DNA of 11,723 nt, taken from the NCBI GenBank assembly GCA_027318945.1, contig DAHVOF010000252.1:1-11723 (forward strand), given 5' to 3'. The position numbers and the translations under genes were made by a program. Of this stretch, positions 1-7,185 are shown piece after piece. A model generated the notes under the pieces. That model searched no databases. It had not been told where the DNA came from and saw only the letters and a program-made list of their open reading frames with translations. Each line of letters opens with the position of its first letter. Positions within the stretch are counted from its first letter, which is position 1. The DNA is from Actinomycetota bacterium (GTDB taxonomy: Bacteria; Actinomycetota; Acidimicrobiia; Acidimicrobiales; Acidimicrobiaceae).

Positions 1-519
1 TTCGCAAAGGTGGATATTTGCGTGAACAACGCAGGAGTGAGCGATCCGGCACCCGCCGAAAAGGAGTCTCCTGAAAGATTGAGAGCCATCATGGCTCTGA
101 ATCTTGAGAGCGTTTTCGTTATGTCGCAGCTCGTCGGTCGCGTGATGCTGGAAGCTGGCCAAGGCTCGATAGTCAACATTTCTTCGATCGCCGGCCTCCT
201 CGCCTCGGGCCAGATACCCCAGGCTTCGTATGCTGCCTCAAAAGCCGCTGTCGTAAACCTGACGCGCGAACTTGCAGCTCAGTGGGCCCGCAAGGGCGTG
301 CGAGTGAATTCGATTGCGCCTGGCTGGTTTCCCTCGGAGCTGACTCACGACATGTTCGAGGATTCGCGGGGGCAGGAGTTTATACGCAAAAGGTGTCCTA
401 TGGGTAGAACTGGGGAACTTACGGAACTTGACGGTCCACTCTTGCTATTGGCTTCAGGGGCGGGAAGTTATATAACCGGCGAAACCATTGTCGTCGACGG
501 CGGGTGGACGATCATCTAA
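1..519 (+). CDS. Short-chain dehydrogenase/reductase (SDR), 3' part
   Basis: This is the C-terminal 172 residues of a classical SDR; the reading frame is open to the left edge, so the start and the N-terminal TGxxxGIG nucleotide-binding motif lie outside. Visible family marks are NNAG near the edge, the strand ending NISS (the second Ser is the likely catalytic serine, codon 184-186), the YxxxK pair in YAASK (Tyr codon 229-231, Lys 241-243), an RVNSIAPG segment, and the C-terminal ITGETIVVDGGW. Such proteins are cytosolic NAD(P)H-dependent oxidoreductases, often 3-oxoacyl reductases or sugar/alcohol dehydrogenases; the substrate cannot be read from this fragment. The gene converges on the next one with 33 bases between them and no clear terminator. 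The family is certain, the specificity is not. Confidence 0.93.
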   Translation, partial: FAKVDICVNNAGVSDPAPAEKESPERLRAIMALNLESVFVMSQLVGRVMLEAGQGSIVNISSIAGLLASGQIPQASYAASKAAVVNLTRELAAQWARKGVRVNSIAPGWFPSELTHDMFEDSRGQEFIRKRCPMGRTGELTELDGPLLLLASGAGSYITGETIVVDGGWTII

Positions 520-552
520 ATGTGAGTGACGTGGCCTGCACCGTTCAAGCAA

Positions 553-1491
553 CTAGAAGGTCAGGATGATCTTGCCGAGTTTGCCGGGCGCGGCGAATGC
601 TTCGTAAGCTTTTTTCACCTGCGCAAGGTCGAATGTGGCCGCAACTGTCACCGGGGCATGACCGGCGTCGACCAGAGGAATGACGTGACGGATCATTTGT
701 TTTGAAAGTTCCGCTTTTGCCGCCGTGTCCCTGGCCCGAAGAGTTGAACCGTGGATGCGTCCCCTTTTTCCCATCAAGACCCTGAGGTCGATCTCGCTCC
801 TGGCCCCGGCTCCTACACCGATTATGGAGATTCTGCCACCGCTCGCGAGCATCTGGAGGTCTGATTCGAGGTTTGGCGCTCCAACTAGCTCTAAGATTAC
901 GTCGTAAGGGCCGTTGTTTTCTGCTTCCGAGGGAAGCAGTGGTTGAGCGCCCAAGCGACGAAGCGTATCATGGTGCTCGGGATGTCTCGCCGAGGCGAAT
1001 ACTCGCGCATTCATTGCCGCACCCAATGCAATGGCGCTTAGTCCGACTCCGCCCGCAGAACCGTTTATAAGCAGTTTTTCAGACAGGCGAAGCTCGGCCT
1101 GTCCTGCCAGGGCGTCGTAAGCGGTGAAATATGTTTCGCAGAATCCCCCAGCCAAAACAAGGTCAAGTGAATCCGGGACGTGGAGGGCGTTTGAGTAGTG
1201 GATCTTGCAAAGCTCCGCTTGTGCGGCTCCCCCAACTAGGCCCATCACCGCGTCTCCCACCTTGAAGCCCGTGGTTTGATCACCGGTTTGCTTGACGATT
1301 CCGGAAAACTCCAATCCAGGTATGTCCTGTGGGATGCCCGGAGGGGCGGGGTAGTATCCATTCTTTTGGAGGAGATCGGCAGCATTTAGGCCGGCGGCTG
1401 TCACTTCGATCAGGAGTTCTTCCGAACCACAAACTGGATCTGAAACCTCGACCACATCGATATCTTTGTCAGCGATGACCGCAGCTTTCAC
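553..1491 (-). CDS. NADPH:quinone oxidoreductase-like MDR protein (PIG3 type)
   Basis: This is a 312-residue zinc-free medium-chain dehydrogenase/reductase. The N-terminal GroES-like domain carries GLNAADLLQ (residues 35-42), then a YYPAPPG segment and IPGLEFSG, the pattern of the PIG3/qor-like subgroup. The Rossmann half opens with the nucleotide loop GSAGGVG (144-150). The cysteine and histidine ligands of zinc alcohol dehydrogenases are absent. Members reduce quinones or enals with NADPH in the cytosol; the true substrate is unknown. The start is GTG with a strong SD (GGAGGT, 1502-1497) five bases upstream. The gene lies 64 bases downstream of the NlpC/P60 gene on the same strand and is probably co-transcribed with it. 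The SD can be masked by an upstream complementary segment (see the hairpin at 1496-1522). Confidence 0.9.
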   Translation of the reverse strand: MKAAVIADKDIDVVEVSDPVCGSEELLIEVTAAGLNAADLLQKNGYYPAPPGIPQDIPGLEFSGIVKQTGDQTTGFKVGDAVMGLVGGAAQAELCKIHYSNALHVPDSLDLVLAGGFCETYFTAYDALAGQAELRLSEKLLINGSAGGVGLSAIALGAAMNARVFASARHPEHHDTLRRLGAQPLLPSEAENNGPYDVILELVGAPNLESDLQMLASGGRISIIGVGAGARSEIDLRVLMGKRGRIHGSTLRARDTAAKAELSKQMIRHVIPLVDAGHAPVTVAATFDLAQVKKAYEAFAAPGKLGKIILTF

Positions 1492-1495
1492 GACT

Positions 1496-1522
1496 TACCT
1501 CCGAACTGCTCCTGCCGAGGTA
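1496..1522 (-). promoter_or_regulatory. Hairpin able to mask the SD of the quinone oxidoreductase gene
   Basis: In the minus-strand transcript, UACCUC (1522-1517) is the perfect complement of GAGGUA (1501-1496), which contains most of the SD used by the GTG start at 1491. The loop is 15 bases, and the stem can extend by two pairs past one bulged A. It could couple translation of this gene to ribosomes or transcripts coming from the NlpC/P60 gene. The pairing is seen directly; regulation is inference. Confidence 0.35.
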
Positions 1523-1555
1523 GTTTAGCCATCAAAGCGACGACGCGTTGTTGTC

Positions 1556-2680
1556 CTATACCCGTCCGGCGGCAACAGGGACTCCGGCCCAGTATATTCC
1601 TGAAATCTCTACCGGCGCAGCTTCATTGAGCGCCTGGATCACCAGGCCGCCACCTATGTAAATCGCGACGTGGCTGATCGGGGAGTAATAGAACACAAGG
1701 TCACCTGGTTGAAGTCCAGACAGAGAGACATGCGTGCTGTCGCCGTATTGCGCGGCAGCTGAGTGTGGAAGATATATGCCCGCTTTCGCGAATATGTAGG
1801 CAGTAAGCCCAGAGCAGTCAAATGCGTTCGGGCCTGCACCGCCAAAAACGTAGGGCTTGCCAATCTCCTGGTGAGCCCAAGAGATTGCGATCGATGACTG
1901 CCCACCAGTAATTGCTGGCGCAAAGCCGCCGCCGGACGCCGAGGGAGGTTGAACCAGGTTGGAGGCTGGAGCATCGAAGATGATTTGCCGGGCTCTTGCC
2001 GCAGCTTGCTGGGCAAGATATGCCTCTTGCTGGGCCACGAGGTTAGAAATTGTGGCGTTTACAGAGTTTAATTGCGATTTTTCTTGGTTCATCGCGGACT
2101 GAGCTGCGCTCTTGGCAGCTCCAGCCTGATTGAATATCGTCGTGGCCTGTGTCTGGAGAGTTTTCAAGGCCGCTTTTTGCTGATCAAGAGATTGAGTGGC
2201 GGACTGGTAAGACGCAACAAGATCTGTCTGGGAGTTTGTGACGATATTCAGGTACTCTTGCCGGACGGATTCCTCGGTCAGATTCTCTGTGAGGATGGCG
2301 GAAAGGTTGGGTAAGTTGCCCCCGTTGACGTAGGTGTTGATGGCTTCTTGAGCCAGCATTGATTTTATATAGGTTATCTTGGCCTCGGTCTGCGCTATCT
2401 GGGCCTGCGCGGTGCCGACCTGCTGGTTGACCTGCGTGAGGGATATCTGCGCTTGATCGTATTTTTCCGAAAGCTGTGCGACCTGGCTGCTGAGAGCGTT
2501 TAACCGCGCTGCTATTGCGGTCGCCTGCGCTTTCGCGTTGGCGAGTGTTTCTCCACTAGCTCTGCTGCCGCCTGGGAGCAGCAATGCCATGATGGTGGTT
2601 AATGCCATCACTGTTGCCAACATGACTTTTCTTTTTGGTGAAGTTGACTTCACCTTTGAGATAGCCCAAAGTGGTTTCAC
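1556..2680 (-). CDS. Secreted coiled-coil NlpC/P60 peptidoglycan hydrolase
   Basis: The protein has 374 residues from the chosen GTG start. The N-terminus is a signal peptide: basic residues (KRK around 16-18), a hydrophobic run from about 19 to 36, and a likely cut near SRASG (39-43). Residues about 44-233 are Gln/Ala-rich heptad-like helix (coiled coil), then a Pro/Gly/Ser linker to about 262, then an NlpC/P60 domain to the end. The catalytic Cys is 289 (DCSG) and the His is 337 (SHVAI). The usual third polar residue aligns with Gln349, where many relatives have His or Asn. Such enzymes cleave stem peptides outside the membrane, as RipA-type proteins do in Actinobacteria. An ATG at 2785 would be longer, but it lies upstream of the predicted promoter and would put about 35 unusual residues before the signal. 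GGAG (2700-2697) lies 16 bases from the GTG, rather far, so ATG at 2623 is an alternative. Confidence 0.88.
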   Translation of the reverse strand: MKPLWAISKVKSTSPKRKVMLATVMALTTIMALLLPGGSRASGETLANAKAQATAIAARLNALSSQVAQLSEKYDQAQISLTQVNQQVGTAQAQIAQTEAKITYIKSMLAQEAINTYVNGGNLPNLSAILTENLTEESVRQEYLNIVTNSQTDLVASYQSATQSLDQQKAALKTLQTQATTIFNQAGAAKSAAQSAMNQEKSQLNSVNATISNLVAQQEAYLAQQAAARARQIIFDAPASNLVQPPSASGGGFAPAITGGQSSIAISWAHQEIGKPYVFGGAGPNAFDCSGLTAYIFAKAGIYLPHSAAAQYGDSTHVSLSGLQPGDLVFYYSPISHVAIYIGGGLVIQALNEAAPVEISGIYWAGVPVAAGRV

Positions 2681-2723
2681 GACGTTGAAGACTTTACTCC
2701 TCTTATGGCGTCTTGCGCAGAAT

Positions 2724-2753
2724 ATTCTAGGATAATTTGGCGGCTGGAGACAA
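2724..2753 (-). promoter_or_regulatory. Predicted sigma70-type promoter for the NlpC/P60 gene
   Basis: On the minus strand TTGTCT (2753-2748) and TAGAAT (2729-2724) are separated by 18 bases. The -10 matches TATAAT in five of six positions and the -35 matches TTGACA in four. Transcription would start near 2717, giving a leader of roughly 35 bases before the GTG at 2680. This agrees with the shorter start choice and excludes the ATG at 2785. Confidence 0.5.
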
Positions 2754-2769
2754 AACCGCTGGAAGAGGC

Positions 2770-2786
2770 GTTGCAATGTTAGCAAC
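2770..2786. promoter_or_regulatory. Small inverted repeat upstream of the NlpC/P60 promoter
   Basis: GTTGC (2770-2774) and GCAAC (2782-2786) form perfect 5-bp arms around 7 bases. The repeat lies 16 bp upstream of the predicted -35 box of the hydrolase gene, within the divergent region shared with fumC. It could be a regulator site, but arms this short arise by chance fairly easily. Confidence 0.22.
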
Positions 2787-2835
2787 TATGTCTAGGTGAC
2801 AAGTGGCTGAGCTTTTACGGTAGTGAAAATCGATT

Positions 2836-2865
2836 AGCTAGCTGCAGCATTTTTGGCTAGTTTTT
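2836..2865 (+). terminator. Hairpin with T-run upstream of fumC
   Basis: AGCTAGC (2836-2842) can pair with GCTAGTT (2856-2862), seven pairs including one G-U, with a 13-base loop and TTTTT at 2861-2865. This is the shape of a weak intrinsic terminator or attenuator read toward fumC, starting 69 bases before its start codon. The segment also holds the overlapping palindromes AGCTAGCT and GCTGCAGC. I could not place a convincing fumC promoter, so whether this hairpin is transcribed is unknown. Confidence 0.3.
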
Positions 2866-2904
2866 AGGTGTTGGCTTGAGGATTATTGAGAGGTGAGATA
2901 ACCG

Positions 2905-4296
2905 ATGTCTCAGGAAGTAGAGTTTCGCATTGAACACGACTCCATGGGCGAGGTACGCGTTCCGAAAATGGCCAAATGGCAGGCACAAACTCAGCGGGCG
3001 GTGGAGAACTTCCCTATATCGGGACTTCGAATCAGTCGTTCTTTGATCTGGGCGCTCGCAACCATCAAAGGAGCTGCGGCTAGGCAGAACGCAAAGCTGG
3101 GAATTGTCGAAAGCAGGGTGGCAGACTCCATCTACCAGGCGTCGATCGCAGTTGCACGAGGTGACTACGACGATCACTTTCCTGTGGATGTTTATCAGAC
3201 GGGTTCTGGGACATCCTCAAACATGAATATGAATGAAGTGCTTTCGACGCTTGCTACGGAGGCGCTCGGGCAGACAGTCAGACCAAACGACGACACCAAT
3301 GCTTCTCAGTCCTCAAATGACATATTTCCCTCTGCTATTCACGTTGCCACAGCGTACCTTCTCAAGGAATCGCTGATTCCTGCACTGACAAAGCTATCCG
3401 AGGCTTTGGGTAGCAAAAGCGCTGAATTTCACGACGTGGTCAAGTCTGGCCGAACGCACCTTATGGATGCTACGCCGGTCACTCTTGGCCAGGAGTTTTC
3501 GGGATACGCTTCTCAAGTTAGATATGGCGTGGAGCGGATCAATTCGATTCTTGCCCGCGTGGGAGAGCTGCCGATCGGCGGAACTGCAGTTGGTACCGGA
3601 ATAAATGCCCCGGTCGAATTTGCTCGCGGCACGATCGAGCTTCTTGCAGCTGAGACTGGCCTTCCGCTGTCGGAGGCCAGAGACCACTTCGAAGCTCAGA
3701 GCGCGAGAGATGCGCTAGTTGAAGCGTCGGGCGTGATGCGCACCATAGCAGTGTCGCTTTACAAGATTGCAAATGACCTGAGATGGATGTCTTCCGGGCC
3801 TCGCTGCGGTCTTGGCGAGATTCATCTGCCTGATCTGCAGCCGGGATCTTCGATCATGCCGGGCAAAGTGAATCCAGTCGTTCCGGAAGCCGTTTGCCAG
3901 GTTGTTGCCCAGGTCATTGGCAATGACGCTGCCGTGGGTTTTGGGGGTTCTGCCGGTAACCTCGAACTCAATGTGATGCTTCCAGTAATCGCAAGGAATC
4001 TGATCGAGTCCATATCACTTCTGTCGTCTGTTTCGACCGCGCTTGCCGACAAGTGTGTTCTGGGGATTGAGGCTGACAGAGAGCGATGCTTGAGCTACGC
4101 CCTATCGAGTCCCTCCATCGGTACTGCGCTGAATCCTTATATCGGTTATGAGGCTGCGGCTAAGGTTATAAAGAAGTCCCTTAAAGAGCAGAAGGATTTG
4201 AGGTCGGTAGTCCTTGAGGAAGGCCTGCTTACCCCAGAAGAGGTCGATAAGGCGCTCGACGTCATGGCGATGACGAAGGGCGGGATTTTGAAGTAG
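2905..4296 (+). CDS. fumC: Class II fumarate hydratase
   Basis: At 463 residues this is the normal length for an iron-independent fumarase, a cytosolic homotetramer that interconverts fumarate and malate in the TCA cycle. Landmarks in order are GSGTSSNMNMNE, PNDDTNASQSSND, GRTHLMDATP (His185 at the conserved catalytic-region histidine) and the superfamily signature GSSIMPGKVNP (314-324), whose mobile loop serine acts in catalysis. The Met/Asn-rich GTSSNMN stretch and the full set of fumarase rather than aspartase or argininosuccinate lyase motifs support the call. ATG is preceded by AGAGGTGA (2889-2896) at 8 bases, a good SD. It is transcribed away from the NlpC/P60 gene. A hairpin directly after the stop suggests it is monocistronic or only partly read through. 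Aspartate ammonia-lyase is the nearest alternative and is less likely. Confidence 0.95.
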   Translation: MSQEVEFRIEHDSMGEVRVPKMAKWQAQTQRAVENFPISGLRISRSLIWALATIKGAAARQNAKLGIVESRVADSIYQASIAVARGDYDDHFPVDVYQTGSGTSSNMNMNEVLSTLATEALGQTVRPNDDTNASQSSNDIFPSAIHVATAYLLKESLIPALTKLSEALGSKSAEFHDVVKSGRTHLMDATPVTLGQEFSGYASQVRYGVERINSILARVGELPIGGTAVGTGINAPVEFARGTIELLAAETGLPLSEARDHFEAQSARDALVEASGVMRTIAVSLYKIANDLRWMSSGPRCGLGEIHLPDLQPGSSIMPGKVNPVVPEAVCQVVAQVIGNDAAVGFGGSAGNLELNVMLPVIARNLIESISLLSSVSTALADKCVLGIEADRERCLSYALSSPSIGTALNPYIGYEAAAKVIKKSLKEQKDLRSVVLEEGLLTPEEVDKALDVMAMTKGGILK

Positions 4297-4327
4297 CTCC
4301 CGAGGTTCTTCGTCGCCTCGAAGGGAG
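4297..4327 (+). terminator. Hairpin directly after fumC, terminator-like
   Basis: The five bases CTCCC right after the stop pair with GGGAG (4323-4327), and GAGG (4302-4305) pairs with CCTC (4316-4319): nine pairs with a three-base bulge (GAA) and a 10-base loop. There is no T-run behind it, as is common for hairpin terminators in high-GC Actinobacteria. It may end the fumC transcript, consistent with a separate -10 box for the next gene. Confidence 0.4.
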
Positions 4328-4338
4328 TCGGTCCGTGG

Positions 4339-4344
4339 TATGTT
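4339..4344 (+). promoter_or_regulatory. -10 box TATGTT, predicted leaderless start
   Basis: TATGTT lies six bases before the ATG at 4351, and no SD-like purine run precedes that ATG within normal distance. Transcription would begin at or beside the A of the start codon. No good -35 was found. Confidence 0.35.
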
Positions 4345-4350
4345 CAAGTT

Positions 4351-5079
4351 ATGAACCCGCTGGAGCGTCTCCGTTATATTTCGCGCATCGAGGGAGCGGA
4401 TCCGGTCGATCTTGCACTGGACGCCGTATATGTGATTGCCGAGTTAGCAAATGACAGGTCGGTGCTGGTTTCTGCCTTGCGCAGGCTTCTCGATCGCCAA
4501 CCCAGCTATGGCATTCTTTGGATGGTCGCGGCCCGTATCGCGGGTTCGGTATTTCCAGAGGACGAGGCATGGACCTTAATTGGCGAGCTGTCAATGCCAC
4601 GGAGTTCTTCACCCAAGTTGGAGCCTCCTTGTCTTGTGGTCGAAAGAAGCGGGCGGATGACAATAGTGGATAGATCTCGCGATTCGGTAAAGCTTGGCAA
4701 CAGGTTGGATCAAGCGGCAGAGTTTTTAGCTGCCGATCCAGCTGCCGCACTGGTGGTAGAGAGCGATCTGGCATCGACGCAGTTTGCCTTGCTGCCTGGC
4801 AATGGCGTTGAACTTATGGAGCATTCATCGCTAAGAGCGTCTCGGCTACTTATCGTTAACGTGAGCGATCTTGCAGTAGTTTCGCCGGACGTCAGGGAAT
4901 CGCTTGAACTTCGCCTAGTAGCTCTCGGAAGGCAGCCGTCGAAGGAAATTGTAAGCTTGGGCAACTCGCATAGGGTGCGGTATCAGGGAAACTTGCTGGC
5001 CCCGCAGGCGGCAAGCTATCTCGCGGACTGGAGGGTTCCTCAGGAGCTGTTGCACTCTGCGGGTCCCATGCTCGGCTGA
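4351..5079 (+). CDS. Conserved-looking protein of unknown function
   Basis: I do not recognise this 242-residue protein with certainty. Residues 1-80 look mostly helical (an Ala/Leu-rich stretch, then a basic RRLLDRQP segment and a WMVAARIAG helix). Residues about 105-240 alternate hydrophobic strands and helices (AALVVES, ASRLLIVNVSDLAVVS, EIVSLGN), like a Rossmann-type or phosphosugar-isomerase-like alpha/beta fold. There is no signal peptide, membrane segment, metal motif or P-loop. The layout recalls uncharacterised actinobacterial proteins with a distant resemblance to the eIF2B/ribose-1,5-bisphosphate isomerase fold, but this is memory of a pattern and weak. The start is an ATG without SD, behind a -10-like box. 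It sits 54 bases after fumC and 103 bases before the hydrolase gene. Confidence 0.72.
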   Translation: MNPLERLRYISRIEGADPVDLALDAVYVIAELANDRSVLVSALRRLLDRQPSYGILWMVAARIAGSVFPEDEAWTLIGELSMPRSSSPKLEPPCLVVERSGRMTIVDRSRDSVKLGNRLDQAAEFLAADPAAALVVESDLASTQFALLPGNGVELMEHSSLRASRLLIVNVSDLAVVSPDVRESLELRLVALGRQPSKEIVSLGNSHRVRYQGNLLAPQAASYLADWRVPQELLHSAGPMLG

Positions 5080-5169
5080 TTTGGGGGGAAGCTCTTATCC
5101 CATTTCGGTAAGGGCGTTAGATCGAAGATTTGTCTTTCTTCTGCCGTTGCAAACCCAGGATTGATAGGG

Positions 5170-5175
5170 TAGCTT
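5170..5175 (+). promoter_or_regulatory. -10 box TAGCTT, predicted leaderless start
   Basis: TAGCTT ends seven bases before the ATG at 5183. The only SD-like run (AGGG, 5166-5169) is 13 bases from that ATG. The spacing fits transcription beginning at the ATG. The box is a weak match on its own; it gains weight from the same arrangement before other genes here. Confidence 0.28.
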
Positions 5176-5182
5176 GTCGTTC

Positions 5183-5863
5183 ATGGGACAAATTATTGAA
5201 TTTCCGAGCAATGGAGCTTCGGCAACAGGATATTTAGCTTCGCCAGTAGAGAAGGTTGCTCCTGGAGTAGTGGTGATTCAGGAGTGGTGGGGACTGGTCG
5301 ACCACGTCAAAGATGTTTGCGACAGGTTTGCGGCCAATGGCTTTTATGCGCTGGCTCCGGATCTGTATCACGGCCAAGTCGCGTCGGAGCCCGATGGGGC
5401 AATGAAGGCGATGATGGCGATGGAACTGTCTACGGCAGCGAAGGACATGAGCGGCGCTGTCACGGAGCTTGTCAAGAGAAGCGGCGGATCGAGTGTCGGC
5501 GTAGTTGGATTCTGCATGGGTGGCGCGCTAGCGCTGGTTCTTGCCGCAGATAGGGGAGATGCCGTCTCAGCGGTTGCCCCGTTTTATGGGGTGGTTTCCT
5601 GGCCTAGCCCGGGACCGGATTTCGAGACGATGTCAGCTGCCGTACAGGGGCATTATGCCGAACATGACGACTCTGCGTCACCCGAGGCCTCCAGAGCGCT
5701 GGAGGAAAGACTCAAGGCGATGGGCAAGGATGTAGAGTTCTTCATATATCCCGGGACTCACCACGCATTTTTTAATGACACCAGGCCTGAGGTCTACGAT
5801 GCTCATTCTGCCAAGCAGGCTTGGGACAGGCTGATACCTTTTTTCAGGGAGCACATTAACTAA
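5183..5863 (+). CDS. Dienelactone hydrolase family protein
   Basis: This 226-residue alpha/beta hydrolase has the usual length for the family. From the ATG, the acidic active-site residue is Glu34 in QEWWG, the nucleophile is Cys111 in GFCMGG (Cys where most hydrolases have Ser), the acid is in HDD (162-163) and the base is His193 or His194 in GTHHAFFND. The classic enzyme opens dienelactones in chlorocatechol breakdown, but most bacterial members outside such clusters act on unknown esters or lactones, and no other aromatic-degradation gene is present. It has no signal peptide, so it is cytosolic. A TTG at 5174 adds three residues and is less likely. The next gene starts 36 bases downstream, probably in the same operon. 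Confidence 0.93.
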   Translation: MGQIIEFPSNGASATGYLASPVEKVAPGVVVIQEWWGLVDHVKDVCDRFAANGFYALAPDLYHGQVASEPDGAMKAMMAMELSTAAKDMSGAVTELVKRSGGSSVGVVGFCMGGALALVLAADRGDAVSAVAPFYGVVSWPSPGPDFETMSAAVQGHYAEHDDSASPEASRALEERLKAMGKDVEFFIYPGTHHAFFNDTRPEVYDAHSAKQAWDRLIPFFREHIN

Positions 5864-5899
5864 CTCAGGCTCGATGGTCGCGAAGGCCTGGAAGGACAG

Positions 5900-7129
5900 T
5901 TGATATACGTGCGAACTTTGGTAGAGAGGTACCTGCTTCTCGGACTTGAGTTCAATAAGCATATTGATGGTTTTGTGGACGCTTATTATGGGCCCGAGGA
6001 TCTTAGAGCCGAGGTGTCAAGGTCTGCGAAAGTCGAACCCAAGCAGCTTGCCGAGTCAGCCCGGGAACTTATAGCCGCGATCGACTCAAATGAGCCACTC
6101 GATGACACCGCTGGCAGCAAACGGGATGCGCGACGGGCCTCATGGCTTCGGGCGCAAATAGTCGGGCTACACACTACGGCGCAGAGGCTCGCTGGGGTCC
6201 CATTGGATTACCGCACTGAAGTGGAACTTTGTTACGGGGTACGTCCGCGGCGGGTTTCTCGAGAGGAGATAGACGAGGCACTCGAGGTGCTGGAGCGCGT
6301 CATTCCAGGCCATGGCGATCTTAGGGGCCGTCTCAGTACGTATCGGGAGTCATTCGCAGTTAGCGCGGGAAAGCTGCAATCGATACTCGCTGACTTGAAG
6401 GAGCTTTTCAGAAGCCGAACTTTGGAGCTTTTCGGACTACCCGCAGGTGAGAACATTGAATTCGAAGTGGTCACATCGAAGCCCTGGTCAGGATTCAACT
6501 ATTATCTTGGAAATCTCACCTCGAGAGTCGCAATCAATGCTGATCTGCCTATTTTGTCCACTTCTCTCCCTCATCTGATCGCGCACGAAGCCTATCCGGG
6601 CCACCATAGCGAACACGTTCGCAAAGAGGTGAACCTTTACCGTAAGTTGGGCCAGATGGAGGAGTCGATTTTTCTAGTTGGCACCCCTCAATGCCTGGTA
6701 GCTGAAGGATTAGCGGATTTCGGGCTTGAAATGCTGTTCGGAGGAGAGGAGTTCAGCGTTATTGCTGAACTGATGTCGAAGCGCGGTGTCAGTTACCCGG
6801 ATCAAGAGCTTCGAGAGGCGCGGTCATCCTTTGAAACGCTGTCGAACGTGCGTGCCAATGCCGCTTGGGATCTTCACGAGGATGGGTTGCCTCCAGAGCA
6901 AGTGGTCATGACTCTAGAGCGGGCCGCATTACTTTCGCGCCCAAGGGCGGAAAAGGTCGTCGAGTTCCTTGTCGATTCGACGTGGCGCGCCTACGTAACG
7001 TGTTACGTGGAGGGCTACCAGCTTGTACGATCGTGGGTGGGCATGCCTTCGGCAGTTTCAGAGCAAGATCGAATTGCTCGGTTCAAACGATTGATTTCTG
7101 AGCAGATGACTCCCACTGACCTGGTTTGA
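5900..7129 (+). CDS. DUF885-like putative zinc metallopeptidase
   Basis: At 409 residues the protein is shorter than most DUF885 proteins (about 550-600). Its core motif is HEAYPGHH (229-236), the HExxPGHH signature of that family, followed by EGLADFG (269-275), whose Glu is a candidate third metal ligand in the gluzincin manner. GPEDLRAEV near the N-terminus, SGFNYYLGN (197-205) and a helical C-terminus complete the picture. There is no signal peptide, so the protein is likely cytosolic. Activity is unproven; members are predicted carboxypeptidase-like enzymes. The TTG start has AAGGA only three bases before it. A GTG at 5909 (12 bases from AAGGA) is an equally good candidate and would remove three residues. 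It follows the dienelactone hydrolase gene by 36 bases. Confidence 0.8.
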   Translation: MIYVRTLVERYLLLGLEFNKHIDGFVDAYYGPEDLRAEVSRSAKVEPKQLAESARELIAAIDSNEPLDDTAGSKRDARRASWLRAQIVGLHTTAQRLAGVPLDYRTEVELCYGVRPRRVSREEIDEALEVLERVIPGHGDLRGRLSTYRESFAVSAGKLQSILADLKELFRSRTLELFGLPAGENIEFEVVTSKPWSGFNYYLGNLTSRVAINADLPILSTSLPHLIAHEAYPGHHSEHVRKEVNLYRKLGQMEESIFLVGTPQCLVAEGLADFGLEMLFGGEEFSVIAELMSKRGVSYPDQELREARSSFETLSNVRANAAWDLHEDGLPPEQVVMTLERAALLSRPRAEKVVEFLVDSTWRAYVTCYVEGYQLVRSWVGMPSAVSEQDRIARFKRLISEQMTPTDLV

Positions 7130-7147
7130 CTAAACGGAGCGCGAACC

Positions 7148-7167
7148 TCCCAGTAGCTGGACTGGGA
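7148..7167. promoter_or_regulatory. Perfect 7-bp inverted repeat at the -35 position of the CoA-lyase promoter
   Basis: TCCCAGT (7148-7154) and ACTGGGA (7161-7167) are exact inverted copies around a six-base centre. The right arm occupies the place where a -35 box should be for the TATAAT at 7186. It may be an operator for a dimeric regulator. Alternatively, as RNA, it is a 7-bp hairpin starting 19 bases after the metallopeptidase stop and could end that operon, though no T-run follows. Confidence 0.42.
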
Positions 7168-7185
7168 AAATTCGGGAATCTTCAC

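Noticed and set aside
2681..2785. Longer NlpC/P60 protein starting at the ATG at 2785
   Set aside because: It would lie upstream of the predicted promoter and add 35 Cys/Arg/Phe-rich residues before the signal peptide.
2681..2904. Possible c-di-AMP (ydaO-type) riboswitch before the NlpC/P60 gene
   Set aside because: Such riboswitches often precede cell-wall hydrolase genes in Actinobacteria, but none of the conserved motifs was found and the predicted leader is only about 35 bases.
2857..3177. Minus-strand open frame overlapping the start of fumC
   Set aside because: It is a shadow of the fumC reading frame, with Cys/Arg-rich composition and no family features.
5080..5173. Hairpin CTTATC/GGTAAG after the unknown gene as a terminator
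   Set aside because: Six pairs with a wobble, no T-run, and a weak stem; not enough to call.
5874..5903. Nine-codon ATG frame whose stop overlaps the TTG start of the metallopeptidase gene
   Set aside because: It lacks an SD and coding evidence; the overlap is probably chance.
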